Shown here: positions 52,700 to 61,864 of the stretch, one piece after another
Numbering within the stretch: position 1 is the stretch's first letter
Layout: every line of letters starts with the position of its first letter
Source: JOPF133 sp052144935
Lineage (GTDB): Bacteria; Acidobacteriota; Terriglobia; Bryobacterales; Bryobacteraceae
Direction of reading: 5' to 3'
Assembly: GCA_052144935.1 (NCBI GenBank)
Contig: JBKQPR010000315.1
Span: 26,967-90,966, forward strand
Length of the DNA: 64,000 bases
Notes under the pieces: generated by a model
Told to the model about the DNA's origin: nothing
The model's input: only the letters and a program-made list of their open reading frames with translations
The model's database searches: none
Program-made: the position numbers and the translations under genes

Positions 52700-53746
52700 T
52701 TGCCTTTTCCGCCCAAGCAGGTCCGCTACCGGGACGCGGGAGTCGATATCGACGAAGCCGACCGCGCCGTGTCCGCCATTAAGAAATTCGCGCGCCGGAC
52801 TTTCACTGCCTCCGTGTTGACGGATATCGGGTCGTTCGGCGCGGCTTATGCTCTTTCCGGATTTCGCAAGCCGGTCCTGGTCAGTTCCGCCGATGGCGTC
52901 GGCACAAAACTGAAGGTCGCCTTTCTCACCGGCAGGCATGGCACGGTGGGCGAGGACCTGGTCAACCATTGCGTGAACGACATCGCCGTACAGGGCGCCG
53001 TACCGCTGTTCTTTCTGGACTACTTCGCGGTGGGACGGCTGGATGCCAAGGTAGCGGCGGCGGTGGTCTCCGGCATGGCCCGCGGTTGCCTGCGGAATGG
53101 CTGCGCTCTGATCGGCGGCGAAACCGCCGAGATGCCCGGCATGTATCAGGCCGGCGAGTACGATCTGGCGGGTTTCATCGTGGGCGCCGCGGAGCGTGAC
53201 AATCTGCTTACCGGCCAGGCTGTCCGCGAAGGCGACGCGCTGCTGGCCTTGCCTTCGACGGGCCTGCACACCAATGGTTACTCCCTGGCTCGCAAACTGA
53301 TCTTCGAGACCGCCGGCTACACCACGGAGTCGCTCCTGCCGGAAGTGGGGACGACCGTAGCCGATGCGCTGCTGGCGGTGCATCGTAGCTATCTGAAGCC
53401 CATCCGCACGCTGATTCAAGCCAGACTATTGCGCGGCGCGGCGCATATCACCGGAGGCGGCATCACCGGCAACACTCCGCGCATGTTGCCCAAAGGGCTG
53501 GCGGCGGCCATCGACACGTCCGCGTGGCCGATTCCGCCGCTCTTCGAATTGTTGCGCCGGCTGGGCAATCTTCCCCAGGACGATTACCGCCGCACCTTCA
53601 ACCTGGGAGTGGGCATGATCTTCGCCATCCCCGGCGGCTCGGCGGCAAAGGCCGAAGCCGCCCTCCGCGGGATTGGCGAAGCGCCCTTCCGGATCGGCGC
53701 CGTGATCGCGCACAAACGCGGCCTCCCGCTCGTGGAGTACCGGTGA
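52700..53746 (+). CDS. purM: Phosphoribosylformylglycinamidine cyclo-ligase (AIR synthetase)
   Basis: 348 residues from a TTG. It forms AIR from FGAM with ATP, the fifth step of purine synthesis. Motifs: YRDAGVDIDEADRAVSAIKK, LVSSADGVGTKLKVAFLTG, NDIAVQGAVPLFFLDYFAVG, LIGGETAEMPGMYQAGEYDL, STGLHTNGYSLARKLIF, AHITGGGITGNTPRMLP. The TTG start fits the family N-terminus. purN overlaps the stop (GTGA). Confidence 0.96.
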   Translation: MPFPPKQVRYRDAGVDIDEADRAVSAIKKFARRTFTASVLTDIGSFGAAYALSGFRKPVLVSSADGVGTKLKVAFLTGRHGTVGEDLVNHCVNDIAVQGAVPLFFLDYFAVGRLDAKVAAAVVSGMARGCLRNGCALIGGETAEMPGMYQAGEYDLAGFIVGAAERDNLLTGQAVREGDALLALPSTGLHTNGYSLARKLIFETAGYTTESLLPEVGTTVADALLAVHRSYLKPIRTLIQARLLRGAAHITGGGITGNTPRMLPKGLAAAIDTSAWPIPPLFELLRRLGNLPQDDYRRTFNLGVGMIFAIPGGSAAKAEAALRGIGEAPFRIGAVIAHKRGLPLVEYR

Positions 53747-54342
53747 AACGGCTCGCCATCCTGATTTCCGGGCGCGGCTCGAATTTCGAGGCCATCGCCG
53801 CCAATATCGCTCGCGGAACCATACCCGCCGAAATCGCCGTGGTCCTCTCCAATCGCCCGGAGGCGCCCGGACTGGAGACTGCCCGCAGGCTGGGCATCCA
53901 CTCGGTCGCGATCCCATCCAAAGGCCTCGATCGTGAAATTTACGACTGTTTACTAATCGACGAACTGGATCGCCACCAGGTGGACCTGGTCTGTCTGGCC
54001 GGATTCATGCGCCTGCTCAGCGCCCGGTTCGTCCGTCACTTTCCTCAGCGTATTCTGAACATTCATCCCTCTCTTCTGCCAGCCTTCCAGGGACTGGACG
54101 CCCAATCCCAGGCGATCGAACACGGGGTCAAGATCAGCGGCTGCACGGTCCATTTCGTGGATGAACACCTGGATGCCGGCCCGATCGTTCTGCAGGCCGC
54201 CGTTCCGGTGTTGGACACCGACACCGTGGAAACCCTGGCGGGCCGTATCCTGGCGGAGGAGCATCGCATTTATTCGGAGGCCATCCGCATTGTGCTGGCC
54301 GGAAACTACGGTATTGTCGGCCGCCGCGTCATTTTGAGCTGA
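53743..54342 (+). CDS. purN: Phosphoribosylglycinamide formyltransferase 1
   Basis: 199 residues from a GTG overlapping purM. It transfers a formyl group from 10-formyl-THF to GAR. Motifs: LAILISGRGSNFEAIAANI, VVLSNRPEAPGLETA, LVCLAGFMRLLSARFV, RILNIHPSLLPAFQGLDA (catalytic Asn and His), GCTVHFVDEHLDAGPIV (catalytic Asp). Its 3' end overlaps the convergent gene at 54306 by 37 bases. Confidence 0.97.
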   Translation: MKRLAILISGRGSNFEAIAANIARGTIPAEIAVVLSNRPEAPGLETARRLGIHSVAIPSKGLDREIYDCLLIDELDRHQVDLVCLAGFMRLLSARFVRHFPQRILNIHPSLLPAFQGLDAQSQAIEHGVKISGCTVHFVDEHLDAGPIVLQAAVPVLDTDTVETLAGRILAEEHRIYSEAIRIVLAGNYGIVGRRVILS

Positions 54343-54722
54343 AGATACTCGGAGAGCTTCATGGGCGGTCCCGGCCCGGTCTCCAACTGGCGTTCCACGG
54401 CCTTCTGATAGGCTCGCAGCGTTTCCAGCCGCCGCCGGGGATCCACCGCACATGTCTGGAAATCCAGCAGAAGCTGGATTTCCCATGGTTCGAAGGCGTT
54501 GCGCTGCATAACGCCACGCATCAACTCGCCCATCAGCCTTCGGAAGCGGTTCAGCATGAGCTCCAGTTGGACCAGGTCGTCCGCCATCATGCGTAAACTA
54601 TCGGCGGGAATGGGGGAAAAGTTTAGAGTTGGCTTCCTCCCGGCCGGCGGCATCCCTCCCCCGGCAAGCCCGGATGAAAGACTGTTCAGTCCCCAAGCGG
54701 CCGGACTGCTCATTCGGACCAT
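54306..54722 (-). CDS. Small helical protein, unrecognised
   Basis: 138 residues from the first ATG; better starts may be the ATG at 54653 (after GGGAGGG) or the pair of Met codons before ADDLVQLELMLNRFRRLMGE. The core is amphipathic helices (LELMLNRFRRLMGELMRG, PWEIQLLLDFQTCAV, RRLETLRAYQKAVERQLE). No catalytic motif. The 3' end overlaps purN antisense. Confidence 0.55.
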   Translation of the reverse strand: MVRMSSPAAWGLNSLSSGLAGGGMPPAGRKPTLNFSPIPADSLRMMADDLVQLELMLNRFRRLMGELMRGVMQRNAFEPWEIQLLLDFQTCAVDPRRRLETLRAYQKAVERQLETGPGPPMKLSEYLQLKMTRRPTIP

Positions 54723-54852
54723 TCTTGCCGTTCTTCAAGCGGCCCTCAAACTGCTCACGGGATGGAGTATAATAAACGAACGAACCAGGGTCGAAACGGG
54801 CGCCACGCCAAAAATTGCTACAGTACTTTCGTGGGCGTACTTAAGTACAGAT

Positions 54853-54881
54853 TTGACTTGGTACTCTTAGGACTCTACAAT
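54853..54881 (+). promoter_or_regulatory. Strong sigma-70 promoter of the LuxR-type regulator
   Basis: TTGACT (54853-54858), 17-base spacer, TACAAT (54876-54881). Transcription starts about 54888, 12 bases before the ATG; GGGAG in between is the ribosome-binding site. Confidence 0.8.
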
Positions 54882-54899
54882 TAAGCGTGACGGGAGTGT

Positions 54900-55634
54900 A
54901 TGGCTGAAAACAATACGACCGTGAACGGCCCAATGCCTGGCTCGGGATCCTCCGCCAAATCCAAGATTCGAATTGTAGTGGCGGACGATCACCCGATTTT
55001 CCGTGACGGTCTTTGCAAGCTCCTCGCGCTGGAAGAAGATTTCGAAATCATCGCCCAGGCGCAGGACGGCCGCGACGTGCTGGAAATCCTCCAGCAGTGC
55101 GAACCCGATATCCTGCTGCTGGACTTGAAGATGCCTGGGCTGGATGGGTTGGGCACCCTGCAGCGCCTGCAGCAATCGCGCAACAAAACCCGGGTTATCG
55201 TTCTCACTGCTTCCGACGACAAGAACGAGTTCGTGCAGGCCATGAAACTGGGCACCTCCGGAATCGTTCTCAAGCAGACCGCCACGGAGCTGCTCATCAA
55301 GAGCATTCGCAAGGTGCACGCCGGCGAGATCTGGCTGGACTCCCACACCACAGCAGCGGTAATCCGCCAGTTCGTGGCGGCCGAAGAGCCGCAGGCCCCT
55401 GCGCTGACGCAGCCGTCGCGCGAGCGGGAACGCTCCCCGCTCAGCCAGCGCGAGCGGGAGATCGTAGCCCTGGTGGCCCAGGGATTCAAGAACAAGGAAA
55501 TGGCCGAGAAGATGTTCATCAGCGAACAGACGGTCAAGAACCATCTGCACAACATCTTCGACAAGTTGGGCGTCTCAGACCGTTTGGAGCTGGCGCTCTA
55601 CGCCATCCACAACAACTTGCACACCGGCCGCTAG
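54900..55634 (+). CDS. NarL/LuxR family response regulator
   Basis: 244 residues. Receiver domain about 23-140: RIVVADDHPIFRDGL (acidic pair), DILLLDLKMPGLDG (phosphoacceptor Asp), VIVLTASDDK, GIVLKQTATELL (Lys). C-terminal LuxR-type helix-turn-helix: LSQREREIVALVAQGFKNKE, ISEQTVKNHLHNIFDKLGV. A 20-residue Ser/Gly leader precedes the receiver. No histidine kinase gene is nearby, so it is an orphan here. Transcribed from its own promoter, convergent with the NtrC-type gene. Confidence 0.94.
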   Translation: MAENNTTVNGPMPGSGSSAKSKIRIVVADDHPIFRDGLCKLLALEEDFEIIAQAQDGRDVLEILQQCEPDILLLDLKMPGLDGLGTLQRLQQSRNKTRVIVLTASDDKNEFVQAMKLGTSGIVLKQTATELLIKSIRKVHAGEIWLDSHTTAAVIRQFVAAEEPQAPALTQPSRERERSPLSQREREIVALVAQGFKNKEMAEKMFISEQTVKNHLHNIFDKLGVSDRLELALYAIHNNLHTGR

Positions 55635-55642
55635 AGCCTGAG

Positions 55643-55763
55643 TCCTCACCGCTGAGACGCGGAGACAACCGAGGAAGCGCGGAGAAAACCATCTCCGAGT
55701 CTTTCTTCTCCGCGTTTTCTCCGGGCCCAGTGGGCACCCCCTCCGCGTCTCCGCGGTGAATAC
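55643..55763. repeat. Diverged family-D palindromic element carrying an 18-bp cassette
   Basis: Relative of 33823-33928: CACCGCTGAGACGCGGAG on the left, CTCCGCGTCTCCGCGGTGAA on the right. The right arm is interrupted by the cassette at 55723-55740. It sits between the converging regulator genes. Confidence 0.85.
55723..55740 (+). repeat. 18-bp cassette, copy 7 (GGGCCCAGTGGGCACCCC), nested in family D
   Basis: It interrupts the right arm of the palindromic element between TTTTCTCC and CTCCGCG; without it the arm is continuous. Confidence 0.8.
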
Positions 55764-55773
55764 GTTGTCGCCC

Positions 55774-57216
55774 CTACGCCCCCACGCCGCCACCGTACTC
55801 CTTGAGCTTATTGTGCAGCGTCTTCAAGCTGATCCCCAGAATCCCGGCCGCCCGCGTCTTGTTGTTCCCGGTATGTTCCAGGGTGCGTAAGATCAGAGCC
55901 TTCTCGGCCTCCTCCACGGTCGTGCCGATCTGGAATTTCACGGTCTCCCCATCCTCCGGAGGCGCGGACGGGGTCGCCGCAGCCGCTCCCGCCGAAGCTG
56001 CCGCGGCGGCCGCCGCGATCGAGCGGTTTTGCAGAAACGCCGGCAGATGTCTGGTCTCGATGGCCCCTTCGCCGGCCAGAATGACCGCCCGTTCCAGCAC
56101 GTTCCGCAGCTCGCGGACATTCCCCGGCCAGTTGTGCCGCTCGAGGGCCTCCATCACTTCGGACGAAATCTCCGAAACCCGGCAATCGTGCTTGCGGTTG
56201 AGGTCCCCGATCAGCGCCGCGGCAAGCGGCGGAATGTCGTCCCGGCGCTCGCGCAGCGGCGGCAGGTGGATATGAAACACGTTCAGCCGGTAGAAAAGAT
56301 CCTCGCGCAGGTGCCCGCCGCTCACGGCCTCTTCCGGTACCTTGTTGGTGGCTGCCACCACCCGTACATCCACTTCGAATTCGGATCGGCCGCCCAGCCG
56401 CCGCACCTTGGAATCTTCCAGAATCCGCAGCAGCTTGGCCTGCGTCTGCATGGGCATCTCGCCGATTTCGTCCAACAGCAGGGTGCCGTGCTGGGCCACC
56501 TCAAAGCATCCCGCGCGCCGTTCCGAAGCCCCCGTGAACGACCCCTTTTCGTGGCCGAACAGTTCGCTCTCGATCAGCGTTTCCGGCAGCGCCGCGCAGT
56601 TGATGGCAATGAACGGACCCTGCCGCCGCGGGCTGAGGGCGTGCAGCGTGCGCGCCACTATTTCTTTCCCGGTGCCGCTCTCGCCGGTGATCAAAACACA
56701 CGCCTTGCTGGGCCCGGCCTGTTGCAGGAGCGCAAAAATTTCCTGCATTTTCACCGACGTGCCCACCAGTTGGCCCAGCGATCCCTTGTAGCTGAGCTGG
56801 CGTTCCAGGTTGCGCTTCTCCGCGCGCAGGCCGGCATGGCTGCCGGCGCGGCGGATCAGCACCTCCAGGCTGGCCGGTTGGATGGGCTTTTCGAGAAACC
56901 AGTAGGCGCCCAACTCATGCACCGTTTTCACCGCTGTCTCGATATTCCCGAAGGCCGTCAGCACGATGGTGGGCGGCATGTCGCCCGAATCCCGCAGGCG
57001 CCGCAGAAAGCCGAAGCCGTCGAGCCCCGGCATGTTCAGATCCGTCAGGATCACGTCCGCCGGGAAGTCGGCCAGTTTGGCCAGCGCCTCCTGGCCTTCG
57101 CCGGCGGTCTCCGCGACCATACCCCAAGCCGACATCATGGCCGCCATGCCACTGCGTTGACTGGCTTCGTCGTCTACGATGAGAACTTTAAGCGGTGGTT
57201 GAATGGCTGGGTTCAA
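55774..57216 (-). CDS. NtrC-family sigma-54-dependent response regulator
   Basis: 480 residues from a TTG at 57216 with GAAGGA upstream; a GTG at 57249 is possible. Receiver about 8-125: VLIVDDEASQRSG, VILTDLNMPGLDG (phosphoacceptor Asp), FLEKPIQPAS (Lys). AAA+ domain: GESGTGKEIVARTLHALS (Walker A), ELFGHEKGSFTGA (the GAFTGA sigma-54 loop, with Ser for Ala), LLLDEIGEMPMQTQ (Walker B), NWPGNVRELRNVLERA. An Ala-rich linker leads to a Fis-type helix-turn-helix (NNKTRAAGILGISLKTLHNK). It activates sigma-54 promoters when phosphorylated. No partner kinase is adjacent. Confidence 0.95.
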   Translation of the reverse strand: MNPAIQPPLKVLIVDDEASQRSGMAAMMSAWGMVAETAGEGQEALAKLADFPADVILTDLNMPGLDGFGFLRRLRDSGDMPPTIVLTAFGNIETAVKTVHELGAYWFLEKPIQPASLEVLIRRAGSHAGLRAEKRNLERQLSYKGSLGQLVGTSVKMQEIFALLQQAGPSKACVLITGESGTGKEIVARTLHALSPRRQGPFIAINCAALPETLIESELFGHEKGSFTGASERRAGCFEVAQHGTLLLDEIGEMPMQTQAKLLRILEDSKVRRLGGRSEFEVDVRVVAATNKVPEEAVSGGHLREDLFYRLNVFHIHLPPLRERRDDIPPLAAALIGDLNRKHDCRVSEISSEVMEALERHNWPGNVRELRNVLERAVILAGEGAIETRHLPAFLQNRSIAAAAAAASAGAAAATPSAPPEDGETVKFQIGTTVEEAEKALILRTLEHTGNNKTRAAGILGISLKTLHNKLKEYGGGVGA

Positions 57217-57406
57217 GGCGCGTCCTTCGGAAGCTGGCGGGTTCCACACTCATTTTACGCCAGACCGCTCGATTCGGCGCGTGACTTGCTGCCGTCCGAC
57301 GTGGTGTTCGATCGAGAGGACCGCGCTTTTGTTCAATAATGATAGTATTAAGACTAATTCCCGATTCGCGAATCCGGGAGCGTACGAAGGTTTACGAGGA
57401 AGAATC

Positions 57407-58921
57407 GTGCTGACTCTGGTCCGCCAGGCAAGGAGCCGTTGGCTGCGCAACGAGCTGCTCTCGCAAGGGGCGGCCGCCACCAGTGCCGCGCTGGTTGCCG
57501 TCATCCTGCTCCTGCTTTTGGGCACCCAGATTCTGGACTGGCGATGGGCCGCCCTGATCCCGCTGGCGGCGTTGGCCACGGCCGTGTACCTGGTGCGCCG
57601 CCGCCTGCCTTCGGCCTATGCGGTTGCCCAGATCGTGGATCGCCGCCTGGAATTCGCCGACACTGTGTCCACCGCGCTTTTTTTCCAGGCGAACCCCAGC
57701 CGCCATGTCTCCGCCGAGGTTTGCGCCCTGCAGTTGGAGCGCGCCAACCGCCTCGCCGAGTCGGCCGACGTGCGCCGGGCGATTCCCTACACTCTGCCGC
57801 GCGCCGTGTACCCGTTGGCGGCTTTGATCCTGGTGGCCTCCAGCCTTTTCGCATTGCGCTACGGGCTGACCCGCCGGCTCGACCTGTCACCGCCGCTGGC
57901 GCGCATCCTGGAGCAGAACTTCGGCTTCGCGGACCACGCCGAGATGGCGCGCAATTCCCGCCGCCCGCTTCCGCCCCAGCGATCCGATCCACAGGACGAC
58001 AGCCTGGCTTCCCCGGACCCGCAGGAAATGCAGGGCGCCGAGCAGCCGGTCGAAGACCCCGAAAACTCCGCCGAGGCAATCGGCCAGCAGCAGGAGGGCA
58101 AGGGACAGAAGAAAGCCTCCGACGACGGCAAATCGCAGCCCGGCGAGGAGGGCGACAAGGCCGAGGGCGAGGACAAGGACCAGCCCGGCGACGACCGCTC
58201 CGGTGGCGACGAGGCCTCCAGCGGCCAGCAGGGCAAGGGCGATCGGAAGCCGGACGCCAACGGCAAGCAGGACGCCAACGGCTCGAACGACAATTCCAGC
58301 CTGTTGAGCAAGATGAAGGACGCCTTTCAGAATCTGCTCTCGAAGGTGAAGCCGCAGCAGGGCAACGGCTCGCAGCAGCAGACCGGCCAGAATCAAAACG
58401 GTAAACAACCGTCCAAGGGACAGCAGGACGGCAAGCAGCAGGCCTCCAAGGACGGGCAGAAGCAGGACGCCGGGCAGCCGGGCGATTCCGAGGAAGGCCA
58501 AGCCGGCGATCAATCCCAGGAGTCGCAAGATTCGCAGAGCAAGGGCAGCGGCAAGAGCGACGCCCAGCAGGCCTCCAAACAGCCCGGCAGCGGCATCGGC
58601 AGCCAGGACGGAGACAAGACCATCAAACAGGCCGAGCAGCTCGCCGCCATGGGTAAGATCAGCGAGATTCTCGGCAAGCGCTCCGCCACCATCACCGGCG
58701 AGGCCACCGTGGAGGTGCAGTCCACCAGCCAGCAATTGCGCACTCCGTATGCGCAACGCGGCGCGCAGCACTCCCAGGGCGGCGCGGAAATCAATCGCGA
58801 TGAGGTTCCCGTGGCCTTACAGACTTACGTGGAGCGGTATTTCGATCAGGTGCGCAAGCAGGCCCCGCCGGCGGCCAACGCGCCCACCCCGGACGCCCCC
58901 CCGCCCCCGGCCAAGAAGTAA
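57407..58921 (+). CDS. Membrane-anchored protein with a highly charged Gln/Lys/Glu-rich region
   Basis: 504 residues from a GTG with GAGGA seven bases upstream. Two membrane helices (about 25-65: AALVAVILLLLLGTQI, AALIPLAALATAVYLV) and a third (about 140-160: YPLAALILVASSLFALRYG) anchor a long hydrophilic part. Residues about 190-430 are a disordered Gln/Gly/Lys/Asp/Glu-rich region (QQEGKGQKKASDDGKSQPGE and on). The C-terminus returns to order (IKQAEQLAAMGKISEILGKR, VPVALQTYVERYFDQVRKQ). The helical N-terminus resembles DUF4175-like proteins. Divergent from the NtrC-type gene; function unknown. Confidence 0.7.
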   Translation: MLTLVRQARSRWLRNELLSQGAAATSAALVAVILLLLLGTQILDWRWAALIPLAALATAVYLVRRRLPSAYAVAQIVDRRLEFADTVSTALFFQANPSRHVSAEVCALQLERANRLAESADVRRAIPYTLPRAVYPLAALILVASSLFALRYGLTRRLDLSPPLARILEQNFGFADHAEMARNSRRPLPPQRSDPQDDSLASPDPQEMQGAEQPVEDPENSAEAIGQQQEGKGQKKASDDGKSQPGEEGDKAEGEDKDQPGDDRSGGDEASSGQQGKGDRKPDANGKQDANGSNDNSSLLSKMKDAFQNLLSKVKPQQGNGSQQQTGQNQNGKQPSKGQQDGKQQASKDGQKQDAGQPGDSEEGQAGDQSQESQDSQSKGSGKSDAQQASKQPGSGIGSQDGDKTIKQAEQLAAMGKISEILGKRSATITGEATVEVQSTSQQLRTPYAQRGAQHSQGGAEINRDEVPVALQTYVERYFDQVRKQAPPAANAPTPDAPPPPAKK

Positions 58922-58997
58922 GCCCCCGGCCCGATCGTCCCCCAGCCGCGACCAGCGAAACCGCCTGAAGCCCTACCGGCAAGTCGTCTGCCTGCAG

Positions 58998-59024
58998 TGG
59001 TGGGGCGGGCTTCAGCCTGCCAAC
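58998..59024. repeat. Single REP-like unit
   Basis: GTGGTGGGGCGGGCTTCAGC followed by CTGCCAAC, the same family as 48271-48298 with a different loop. It lies between the membrane protein and the converging small gene. Confidence 0.6.
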
Positions 59025-59088
59025 GCCCGCTTGCGGGCGCTCTCACGGTTCATCACAGAGCGGTTGGCGCTGTTATTCTTGCGGTTCC

Positions 59089-59520
59089 TCACTCCCACGC
59101 ACGCTTGGGCACGCCGTGGTCGCGGTCCTGAACCCGGTCATACAGATAAAACGTGGAAACCGTGCCCAGCGATTCGTTATAGTAGCTCTCCTGCCCCAGC
59201 GCCTCTTTCAGGTCTTCCTCGAACTCGTGCAGCGCCTTCAACTGTTCGGCCAGGGCCGGGCGCCTCTTGCCCGCCGGCGTCTGGAAGAACTTTTGAAAGC
59301 CGCCATCCACCAGCGCGCCGATTTCGCCGCCCATCTGAATTCCGGCGCGTCCTACTCCCTCCACCGAACCACTGGACTCCTTGAGATCGGCCGCGCAATC
59401 CCCGCGCGAAACGCGCACCACTCCGCCCCCGAGCGATGCAACCGTGAAGCCAGCCTGCCGGATGCGCTCCATCCGTTGGGCAAAACTCGGATTCTGAGGC
59501 CGCTCTCTGCGAAAGAACAT
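59089..59520 (-). CDS. Conserved small soluble protein, unrecognised
   Basis: 143 residues from the ATG at 59520. An N-terminal basic/helical part (FFRRERPQNPSFAQRMERIR) precedes a beta part (GFTVASLGGGVVRVSRGDCA) and an amphipathic helix (LAEQLKALHEFEEDLKEALG), ending in a strand-rich tail (VSTFYLYDRVQDRDHGVPKR). No known motif seen. The fluent alternation of secondary structure supports a real protein. Confidence 0.6.
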   Translation of the reverse strand: MFFRRERPQNPSFAQRMERIRQAGFTVASLGGGVVRVSRGDCAADLKESSGSVEGVGRAGIQMGGEIGALVDGGFQKFFQTPAGKRRPALAEQLKALHEFEEDLKEALGQESYYNESLGTVSTFYLYDRVQDRDHGVPKRAWE

Positions 59521-59543
59521 ACCAACATTATAGGCTGCGGGGC

Positions 59544-59574
59544 AGGGTGCCCTCTGGGGCGCCCTTTTGGGCCC
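59544..59574 (-). repeat. 18-bp cassette, copy 8 (tandem, about one and a half copies)
   Basis: Minus strand: GGGCCCAAAAGGGCGCCCC followed by AGAGGGCACCCT, two overlapping variants sharing the middle. It lies just upstream of the small gene at 59089-59520. Confidence 0.65.
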
Positions 59575-59715
59575 GGCGGAACGACCCCCGGGGGCCTTCC
59601 GGGGCAGAAAACTGTCTTCACACCCACAAGCCGCAACCATCCGGTGGCTAAATTTACACCAGCAACCCACCGGCGCGCGGTATATTCAATTCCGGAAGAT
59701 TTGAGGAGGGAAGTT

Positions 59716-61608
59716 ATGCGACGCTGCCATCTCGGTGTAGTTCTTTCTCTGTCGATGCTGATTCTGGCGCCCGGTGGACTGCCCGCGGCGACCGGTTATC
59801 TGGTCCACAACCTGATCGCGGACCAAGCCGGAGTTGCCGATCTCACCGATCCGAACCTGGTCAATCCATGGGGCATTGCGATTAGCGCCAGCAGTCCGTT
59901 CTGGCTCTGCAACGCCGGAGCGGGATCCGGAACGGGCGTCTCCACCACCGGTATCTCCACCGTGTACACCTTCAGCGCCACCGCTTTGTCGATTAGCTCG
60001 ACCAAGGTGAGCATTCCGCCGGCCCCTTCGGGCGGCGACAATTCCTGCACCGGAATTATCACCAATGGCAGCACCGCTTTTCTGGTCGGAACCACCACTC
60101 CGACGAAGGCCAGTTTCATTTTCTCCTCGCAAGGCGGCACCGTCACCGGCTGGGCTTCCGCCGTGAACCCCACCCTCGCGCAGCCGGCCATCGATAACTC
60201 CGCATCGGGCGCGGTTTACAAAGGGCTGGCCTTCTATAACCCCTCCAGCTCCGCTCCCACCGGATCCGTTCCGCGCCTCTTTGTCCCCAATTTCCACACC
60301 GGCGTGATTGAAGTCTACGATGGGACCTGGAAGCCCGTCACGCTGGCCGCCGGCGCCTTCACCGATCCCAAGATCCCCGCCGGGTTCGCGCCCTTCAATA
60401 TCCAGTACCTGGGCGGCACCACCGTCGTGGAAGGCAAGCTCTACGTCACCTACGCCAAGCAGGACGCCAACAAGAAGTTCGACGTGGCCGGCCCCGGCAA
60501 CGGCTACGTGGATGTGTACGACACTAACGGCAACCTGCTGCAGTCGCTCATCGCCGGCGGCAATTTGAACTCGCCCTGGGGCGTGGCTCTGGCGATGTCG
60601 TTTCCCACCACCGCCACCGGAACCGTGGCTAATTTGAGCTTCGGCCAGTATTCGGGCGACCTGCTGGTGGGGAACTTCGGCGATGGCACCATCAACGCTT
60701 ACAACCCCACCACCGGCGCCCTGTTGGGCCAGTTGCAGGATCAGAACGGCAACGCCATCAAGATTCCCGGTCTGTGGGGCTTGCAGTTCGGCAACGGCGG
60801 CAGCGGCGGCGATGTCAACTCGCTGTTCTTCACCGCCGGGGCTGGTGGCGAGCAGCACGGTCTGTTCGGCAGCATCGAGGCGAACCCCACGGTGACCGCC
60901 AGCAACATCGTCAACGGCGCCAGCTTCGGCCCCGGCATCGCCCCCAACACCTGGATTACGATCCTCGGATCCAGCCTGGCGGCCACCGCGCGGGAATGGA
61001 ACGCGAACGACTTTTCGGGCGCCAACCTGCCGACTACGCTCGATAACGTCACTGTCACGATCAACGGCGAGAAGGCTTACCCGTACTTCATCAGCCCGAA
61101 ACAGATCGACGTCCTCACACCCACCGACATGCCGCTGGGCACGAGTGTCCCGGTGGTGGTCTCGAATGGCGGCCTGACCAGTAGTTCCACGGTCACTATC
61201 GCCACCGCGAACGTGGCGCCCGCTTTCTTCCTGTTCGGCGGAAAGTATGTGGCGGCCCAGCATGGCTCCAACTTCGCTTACGTGGGTCCCACTTCGTTGG
61301 GCACGGTATATACCCCGGCGGCCATTGGCGAGACCATCGTTCTCTACGGCACCGGTTTCGGAAGCACCAACCCGGTGGCCCCCAATGGACAGGTAGTGGC
61401 TGCGGCGTCGCCGCTGGTGGGAACTCCCACCATTCTCATCAACAACGTGCCTGCGCAGGTAGTGTTCGCGGGACTGGTCGGAGGGAGCGCGGGCCTCTAC
61501 CAGTTCAACGTAGTGGTGCCGGCCGGGCTGACCAGCGGCGACCAGCCCATCTCCGCGTCGATCAGTGGGGCAACCAGCCCTACCGGCGTGTTCCTGACCA
61601 TCCAGTAG
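59716..61608 (+). CDS. Secreted TIGR03118/TIGR03437 family protein
   Basis: 630 residues from the ATG after GAGGAGGGAAGTT. A signal peptide (CHLGVVLSLSMLILAPGGLP) leads to a TIGR03118-type beta-propeller (GYLVHNLIADQAGVADLTDP, LVNPWGIAISASSPFW, FNIQYLGGTTVVEGKLYVTY, NSPWGVALAM). From about residue 395 (ASNIVNGASFGPGIAPNTWI) the TIGR03437 domain begins, ending in FAGLVGGSAGLYQFNVVVP and ISGATSPTGVFLTIQ. It is extracellular; role unknown. The intact counterpart of the frameshifted C-terminus at 14526-16597. Confidence 0.93.
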   Translation: MRRCHLGVVLSLSMLILAPGGLPAATGYLVHNLIADQAGVADLTDPNLVNPWGIAISASSPFWLCNAGAGSGTGVSTTGISTVYTFSATALSISSTKVSIPPAPSGGDNSCTGIITNGSTAFLVGTTTPTKASFIFSSQGGTVTGWASAVNPTLAQPAIDNSASGAVYKGLAFYNPSSSAPTGSVPRLFVPNFHTGVIEVYDGTWKPVTLAAGAFTDPKIPAGFAPFNIQYLGGTTVVEGKLYVTYAKQDANKKFDVAGPGNGYVDVYDTNGNLLQSLIAGGNLNSPWGVALAMSFPTTATGTVANLSFGQYSGDLLVGNFGDGTINAYNPTTGALLGQLQDQNGNAIKIPGLWGLQFGNGGSGGDVNSLFFTAGAGGEQHGLFGSIEANPTVTASNIVNGASFGPGIAPNTWITILGSSLAATAREWNANDFSGANLPTTLDNVTVTINGEKAYPYFISPKQIDVLTPTDMPLGTSVPVVVSNGGLTSSSTVTIATANVAPAFFLFGGKYVAAQHGSNFAYVGPTSLGTVYTPAAIGETIVLYGTGFGSTNPVAPNGQVVAAASPLVGTPTILINNVPAQVVFAGLVGGSAGLYQFNVVVPAGLTSGDQPISASISGATSPTGVFLTIQ

Positions 61609-61864
61609 CGGGCACTTCTCACACTCCGCCGGCCCGGCGTGGCCCAGGGAGTGCACAGCAGTTCATAGGCGCTAAAATAAGCCCGGCGTGGCTGTCGCGG
61701 GGACTTCTGCGCCAGGGCGTTTCTCGTGCGGATGAACCCGGAAATTCCCAAAAAACGCCAGTTTCCCTGTAAGCCCGCTCATTAGCACAACGGGTCCCGA
61801 GTGACCATCCGTCCCGGGCCTTTCCGCCAGGAAAGCGGTGGCGCGGATCTTTGAGCCAATCGAC
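61609..61864. other. Spacer upstream of the satellite, no gene
   Basis: No supportable gene. One A/T-richer stretch (about 61740-61790) stands out. I could not assign it. Confidence 0.4.
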
